From Bacteroidetes bacterium 43-16 (GTDB lineage: Bacteria; Bacteroidota; Bacteroidia; Chitinophagales; Chitinophagaceae), in NCBI GenBank assembly GCA_001897525.1, contig MKTB01000021.1, forward strand, positions 17,865-81,864: a stretch of DNA of 64,000 nt, in the 5' to 3' direction. The translations under genes were made by a program, and so were the position numbers. This document shows, piece after piece, positions 60,679 through 64,000 of the stretch. Below the pieces are notes generated by a model that did no database searches, had not been told where the DNA came from, and saw nothing but the letters and a program-made list of their open reading frames with translations. Every line of letters starts with the position of its first letter. Position 1 is the first letter of the stretch.

Positions 60679-60692
60679 ATGATATAAATCAT
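60679..60692. promoter_or_regulatory. FNR-box-like palindrome ATGAT-ATAA-ATCAT
   Basis: Perfect 5-bp arms with a 4-bp spacer in the FNR geometry (TGAT-N4-ATCA core), located 90 bp before the next start codon and 28 bp after the FNR-like gene's stop. It fits binding by the adjacent FNR-like regulator. Confidence 0.55.
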
Positions 60693-60781
60693 GTTTTGGG
60701 TTTTCATTCATCATTTTATTTCCGGCCACTTCGTGTGAATTTTGTACCTGATCAAACCAGGTTTCAAAAAAATAGCATCGA

Positions 60782-61261
60782 ATGGAAGAAGCACGCACTT
60801 TACCGGTCACTACTGCAGCAGCGCTGACAGCGCTTATGCACAGCATCCTGAAGGATCTTTATCCCCGGGTGTTTAACAGTTGCCAGGCTGTGGCTGCTGC
60901 GGCAGAAGACCTCGAGCAGACTCCTGATACCAGGCTGCTGAAGAGTTCTGTGGACAGCATTTATAATGCGATAGAGCGCCTGTTCTATAAAGAAAAGATC
61001 GTCTTATTCCCATATCTCGAAAAACACTTTAGCCCGGAGACCAGGCCTAAAACCATCACTGCTATTCATACGGCCCTGGAAGAAGGTAGCCGTATTACTA
61101 AGATGACAGACTTATTCAAAGACTGGCTGTCGGCAGCAGGCTTTGAGGCAGGTGGTACGATGCCGGGAAAGCAGGTCCCTGTGGCTTTCCGGGACTTTGA
61201 AAGTGCCTGGCAGGAGTTGTGCCGGAACCGGGAAAATATGTTTAGCTCTTTTACTCCCTGA
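60782..61261 (+). CDS. hemerythrin-like helical protein, metal ligands degenerate
   Basis: A 159-residue mostly helical cytoplasmic protein. Spacing of LMHSILKD (His20), RLFYKEKIVLFPYLEKHF (66-83) and ITAIHTALEEG (His96) recalls the four-helix hemerythrin/RIC pattern, where one expects H-x-x-x-E-E-x-x-L-F-P. Here the His is Arg66 and the second Glu is Lys72, so several iron ligands are missing. The homology is tentative. It lies between the FNR-like gene and the copper ATPase, and probably shares their regulation. Confidence 0.5.
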   Translation: MEEARTLPVTTAAALTALMHSILKDLYPRVFNSCQAVAAAAEDLEQTPDTRLLKSSVDSIYNAIERLFYKEKIVLFPYLEKHFSPETRPKTITAIHTALEEGSRITKMTDLFKDWLSAAGFEAGGTMPGKQVPVAFRDFESAWQELCRNRENMFSSFTP

Positions 61262-61275
61262 ATAAAACTAAAGTG

Positions 61276-63666
61276 ATGGTTGAAGATAAAATAGTAGCCA
61301 CTTGTTACCACTGTGGCGATGAATGTGCTACCGATACACTCGCGATAGCGGACAAGCACTTTTGCTGTAATGGCTGCCTGAATGTTTACCAATTGCTGAA
61401 CCAGAATGAGCTGGAAGATTACTATTGCCTGAACCAGGCACCCGGCCAGAAGATAAAAGCTATACCGGATGAAAAATTCGCTTTCCTCGATGAGCCGGGC
61501 GTGATCCAAAAACTCCTGCTCTTCAGAAATGAGCAGCAGGCACAGGTCTCCTTTTATCTGCCCCAGATGTACTGCAGTTCCTGCTTATGGCTGCTGGAGC
61601 ATTTATCTGAGCTGGACAAACAGATCATCAGTTCCCAGGTTAATTTCAATAATAAAACACTTAAAGTTACTTTCCAGATCGATCATTTATCCCTGCGCGC
61701 TTTGGCCGAATTGCTCGCCAGGATCGGTTACGAGCCGGTGATTGATATTTATGAAGACAAAGCAGAAAAGGACAAATACGATTCCAAAAGATCTTACCTT
61801 AAGCTGGGTATTACCGGCTTCTGTTTTGCCAATATTATGCTGATCGCATTCCCCGAATATCTAGGCTTAGACCCTGAAGCGCAGCCGGGCCTGGCCTTGT
61901 TTTTCAAGATTGCTAATGTCTTGCTGGCCCTGCCCGTCGTACTTTATGGAGCAAGAGAATTCTTCATCAATGCCTGGTACAGCTACCGGCAGCGCTACCT
62001 CAACATTGATGCACCTATTGCACTGGCCGTTGCCGTAACCTTTGGCAGAAGCCTCTACGAGGTATTCAGCAATACCGGTGCCGGGTATTTCGACAGCATG
62101 TCGGGTATTGTCTTCTTCATGCTCCTGGGGCGCACCCTGCAAAACAGGAGCTATACCACATTGCGCTTTAACCGTGATTACAAATCCTATTTTCCTCTTG
62201 CCGTCACCCGCATCAAAGAGGCACAGAAATCCCTGGTCAAACTGGAGGCTATTGAGACCAACGATGTATTGCTGATCCATCACCAGGAGATCATTCCTAC
62301 CGACTGCTTATTATCTAAAGGAACTGCGCAGATCGACTACAGCTTTGTGACCGGGGAAGACCGGCCCGAGACCGTTGATAAAGGTGCGGTGCTCTATGCC
62401 GGGGGCAGAAATGCAGGCGAAGCTATAGAAGTGCTGACCGTAAAACCCTTTAACCAGAACAGCTTTACACAACTCTGGAACAATAGTGTATTTCAGAAAC
62501 AGGCAGATGATAAAGAAAGCCGCATAACAGTGATCAGTAAATATTTTTCCCTGGCAGTGCTCCTGGTTGCCCTGGGCACCTTTATCGCCTGGCAATTTAT
62601 AGCGCCTGCTACTGCCTGGAAAGCAGCCACAGCCGTGCTTATCGTGGCCTGTCCCTGTTCTTTGTTACTCACCTCTTCCTTTACCAATGGCTACCTGCTG
62701 GAGCGGCTGGCAGGTGCCGGATGCTATTTTAAAAATGCCCGGGTGATCGAGCAGATCACAAAGATACAGCACATCGCCTTTGACAAAACCGGAACGCTGA
62801 CCACCGCAAATGCTTCAGGTATAAAAGTGGACCTGATGCGCCTGAGCCGTGAAGAATTGGATACCTTGATGAATATCTTGTCGCAGAGCCTGCACCCTTT
62901 GAGCAGGGCCATTACACAGTATCATCAGTACCATGAGATGCCGCAAGAAGCCCTTGCCATGAAAGAGATCCCCGGAGCAGGTATTGAAGCCTGGCATGAA
63001 GATAAACATTACAAAATAGGTAGCGCGCTCTTCGTAAAAGGCATTGCAGCAACCGATCATAAAGCTACCCATGTTTATATCGCCATAGATGCGGAAATCA
63101 AAGCCCGGTATGCTTTTGAAGTGCAACTGATGCCGGGAGCTGCAAGCCTGGTCGGTCAACTGGCACGGGGGTATGAACTTTCCCTTTTAAGTGGCGATAA
63201 TGATGCTTCCCGTTCCTTTTTCAGCGAAGTATTTGGCAAAAAAAGCACTTTGAAATATAGTATGAAGCCCGGTGATAAGCTGGACTATATACGCAGTCTG
63301 CAGGAAGGCGATAAAAAAGTGATGATGATCGGTGACGGGCTGAATGATGCCGGGGCCTTGCAGCAAAGCGATGTGGGCATAGCCGTGGTGAAAAGTGCCT
63401 TTGCCTTTAGCCCTGCCTGTGATATCATCATGGAATCTGAAAAACTACGATACCTGCCTCAATTCATAAACTGGGGAAAAGGAGGGAAACGACTGATCAC
63501 AATAGGTTTCATCTATTCCCTCCTGTTTAATGTAGTTGGTTTGGGATTTGCCGTCACGGGTAATCTTTCTCCGCTGGTAGCCGCCATCCTGATGCCTTCC
63601 TCTTCATTGGGCATTATCCTGATCGCCTACCTGGGTGTACGTCGTATGGCCCGGCTAAACGTATAA
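61276..63666 (+). CDS. ccoI: CcoI/FixI-type heavy-metal translocating P1B-ATPase
   Basis: A 796-residue copper-exporting ATPase expected to supply copper for cbb3 oxidase assembly. The N-terminus has a cysteine-rich metal-binding module (Cys10, 13, 17, 30, 31, 34) and an HMA-like site MYCSSC (Cys100, Cys103). Eight hydrophobic segments, the CPC motif (459-461), TGED actuator (359-362), DKTGT phosphorylation site (Asp503), SLHPL and GDGLNDAGAL are intact. I prefer ATG 61276 over GTG 61273. ccoS follows 110 bp later, supporting the oxidase role. Confidence 0.9.
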   Translation: MVEDKIVATCYHCGDECATDTLAIADKHFCCNGCLNVYQLLNQNELEDYYCLNQAPGQKIKAIPDEKFAFLDEPGVIQKLLLFRNEQQAQVSFYLPQMYCSSCLWLLEHLSELDKQIISSQVNFNNKTLKVTFQIDHLSLRALAELLARIGYEPVIDIYEDKAEKDKYDSKRSYLKLGITGFCFANIMLIAFPEYLGLDPEAQPGLALFFKIANVLLALPVVLYGAREFFINAWYSYRQRYLNIDAPIALAVAVTFGRSLYEVFSNTGAGYFDSMSGIVFFMLLGRTLQNRSYTTLRFNRDYKSYFPLAVTRIKEAQKSLVKLEAIETNDVLLIHHQEIIPTDCLLSKGTAQIDYSFVTGEDRPETVDKGAVLYAGGRNAGEAIEVLTVKPFNQNSFTQLWNNSVFQKQADDKESRITVISKYFSLAVLLVALGTFIAWQFIAPATAWKAATAVLIVACPCSLLLTSSFTNGYLLERLAGAGCYFKNARVIEQITKIQHIAFDKTGTLTTANASGIKVDLMRLSREELDTLMNILSQSLHPLSRAITQYHQYHEMPQEALAMKEIPGAGIEAWHEDKHYKIGSALFVKGIAATDHKATHVYIAIDAEIKARYAFEVQLMPGAASLVGQLARGYELSLLSGDNDASRSFFSEVFGKKSTLKYSMKPGDKLDYIRSLQEGDKKVMMIGDGLNDAGALQQSDVGIAVVKSAFAFSPACDIIMESEKLRYLPQFINWGKGGKRLITIGFIYSLLFNVVGLGFAVTGNLSPLVAAILMPSSSLGIILIAYLGVRRMARLNV

Positions 63667-63776
63667 ATGTGCTGCACCATGCCGCCAGATTGGATCAAAG
63701 CTATACCGGCAGACAAAAAGATGACAAAAATCATATTTAGGCCTAATGCCAGACATAAAATAAAAGTTCTGTTAAA

Positions 63777-63974
63777 ATGAACTTTGCATTCAAACACCAG
63801 GTTATGGGTATCGTTATTTTTCTCTTAAGTGTTTCTCTTCTTGTGGCTCTTTTCTTTCTGGGCGCTTACGTCTGGGGCGTTAAGTCCGGCCAGTTTGATG
63901 ATGACTATTCCCCGGCACACAGGATATTTTTCGACGACAACACAGCATCTAAAAGCAAAACAAATAATAAATAA
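63777..63974 (+). CDS. ccoS: cbb3-type cytochrome oxidase assembly protein CcoS
   Basis: A 65-residue single-pass membrane protein. Transmembrane helix ~8-31 is followed by the diagnostic WGVKSGQFDDDYSPAHRIFFDD (typical WAVKSGQFDDxxxPAxRIL). It is needed for copper-containing cbb3 oxidase maturation with CcoI. Followed within 9 bp by the probable ccoN start. Confidence 0.92.
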   Translation: MNFAFKHQVMGIVIFLLSVSLLVALFFLGAYVWGVKSGQFDDDYSPAHRIFFDDNTASKSKTNNK

Positions 63975-63982
63975 CAAAGATT

Positions 63983-64000
63983 ATGATTCAGAAAGAACAT
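63983..64000 (+). CDS. start of probable ccoN (cbb3 oxidase subunit I), truncated by window edge
   Basis: An ATG at 63983 opens a frame with only six codons (MIQKEH) before the window ends. The identity is inferred from the ccoI-ccoS-ccoN order common in Bacteroidota, not from sequence. Confidence 0.4.

Overview
The window looks like a contiguous chromosomal stretch from a member of the Bacteroidota, most likely Chitinophagales or Sphingobacteriales. The evidence is the family content (TamL, GldD, DUF4290, DUF4835, DUF4296, DUF4270, DUF6029-like, two type IX secretion C-terminal sorting domains), the absence of Shine-Dalgarno sequences, and recurrent Bacteroidota-type promoters (TTG, about 17-21 bp, TAnnTTTG). 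It is gene-dense and mostly core genome. I see no prophage, CRISPR array, rRNA operon, transposase or recognisable defence island.

Layout. 1-3.5 kb: TamL outer-membrane assembly lipoprotein and an alpha/beta hydrolase (minus). 3.7-9.8 kb: DUF4290, an EGF-module lipoprotein, then a tight run DUF58-CoaBC-DUF4835-DUF4296-GldD. 9.85 kb: tRNA-Arg(CCT). 10.2-13.8 kb: MarR-like regulator, an unlisted 57-residue lipoprotein followed by a possible three-way-junction RNA, a cold-shock protein, a large non-coding gap and fumarase. 13.8-16.6 kb: LTA-synthase-like membrane sulfatase and a small secreted protein. 16.9-20.4 kb: acpP-fabF-rnc and a ketosynthase-like protein that lacks the catalytic cysteine and is preceded by an 18-copy heptanucleotide repeat. 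20.4-33.8 kb: a Crp/Fnr-type regulator divergent from a long same-strand fatty-acid cluster: 3-hydroxyacyl-CoA dehydrogenase/enoyl-CoA hydratase, thiolase, acyl-CoA dehydrogenase, acyl-CoA synthetase, two hotdog proteins, FadL-like porin, SGNH hydrolase, DUF2147, acyl-CoA-binding protein and an HSDL2-like reductase. 33.9-38 kb (minus): glycogen-synthase-like protein, DUF4270, GlmS. 38.3-45.4 kb: PanC, 3-hydroxybutyrate dehydrogenase, IPExxxDY protein, SPFH protein, LamG/T9SS protein, SDR, dipeptidase. 45.5-50.9 kb: short MutS-like ATPase, Hpt, GcvH, VanZ-like, phosphodiester glycosidase, DEAD-box helicase. 51-57 kb: a 1032-residue secreted metallophosphoesterase, TlpA-like thioredoxin, DUF6029-like protein. 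57.4-59.8 kb: SulP transporter and beta-carbonic anhydrase. 59.9-64 kb: an FNR-like regulator with an N-terminal cysteine cluster leading into a cbb3 oxidase maturation locus (hemerythrin-like remnant, CcoI-type copper ATPase, CcoS, start of probable ccoN at the window edge).

Two physiological modules stand out. The fatty-acid cluster contains uptake (FadL, lipase-like SGNH), activation, intracellular carriage (ACBP), beta-oxidation and thioesterases, and its intergenic control region holds two Crp/Fnr-type palindromes beside a divergent Crp/Fnr gene. The cco locus pairs an FNR-like oxygen-sensor candidate with an FNR-box-like palindrome in front of the copper ATPase region, suggesting oxygen-responsive control of the high-affinity oxidase. 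Non-coding structure includes REP-like hairpins whose stems covary between two inverted copies, a 136-bp MITE-like inverted repeat, two heptamer microsatellites, and a candidate minus-strand small RNA.
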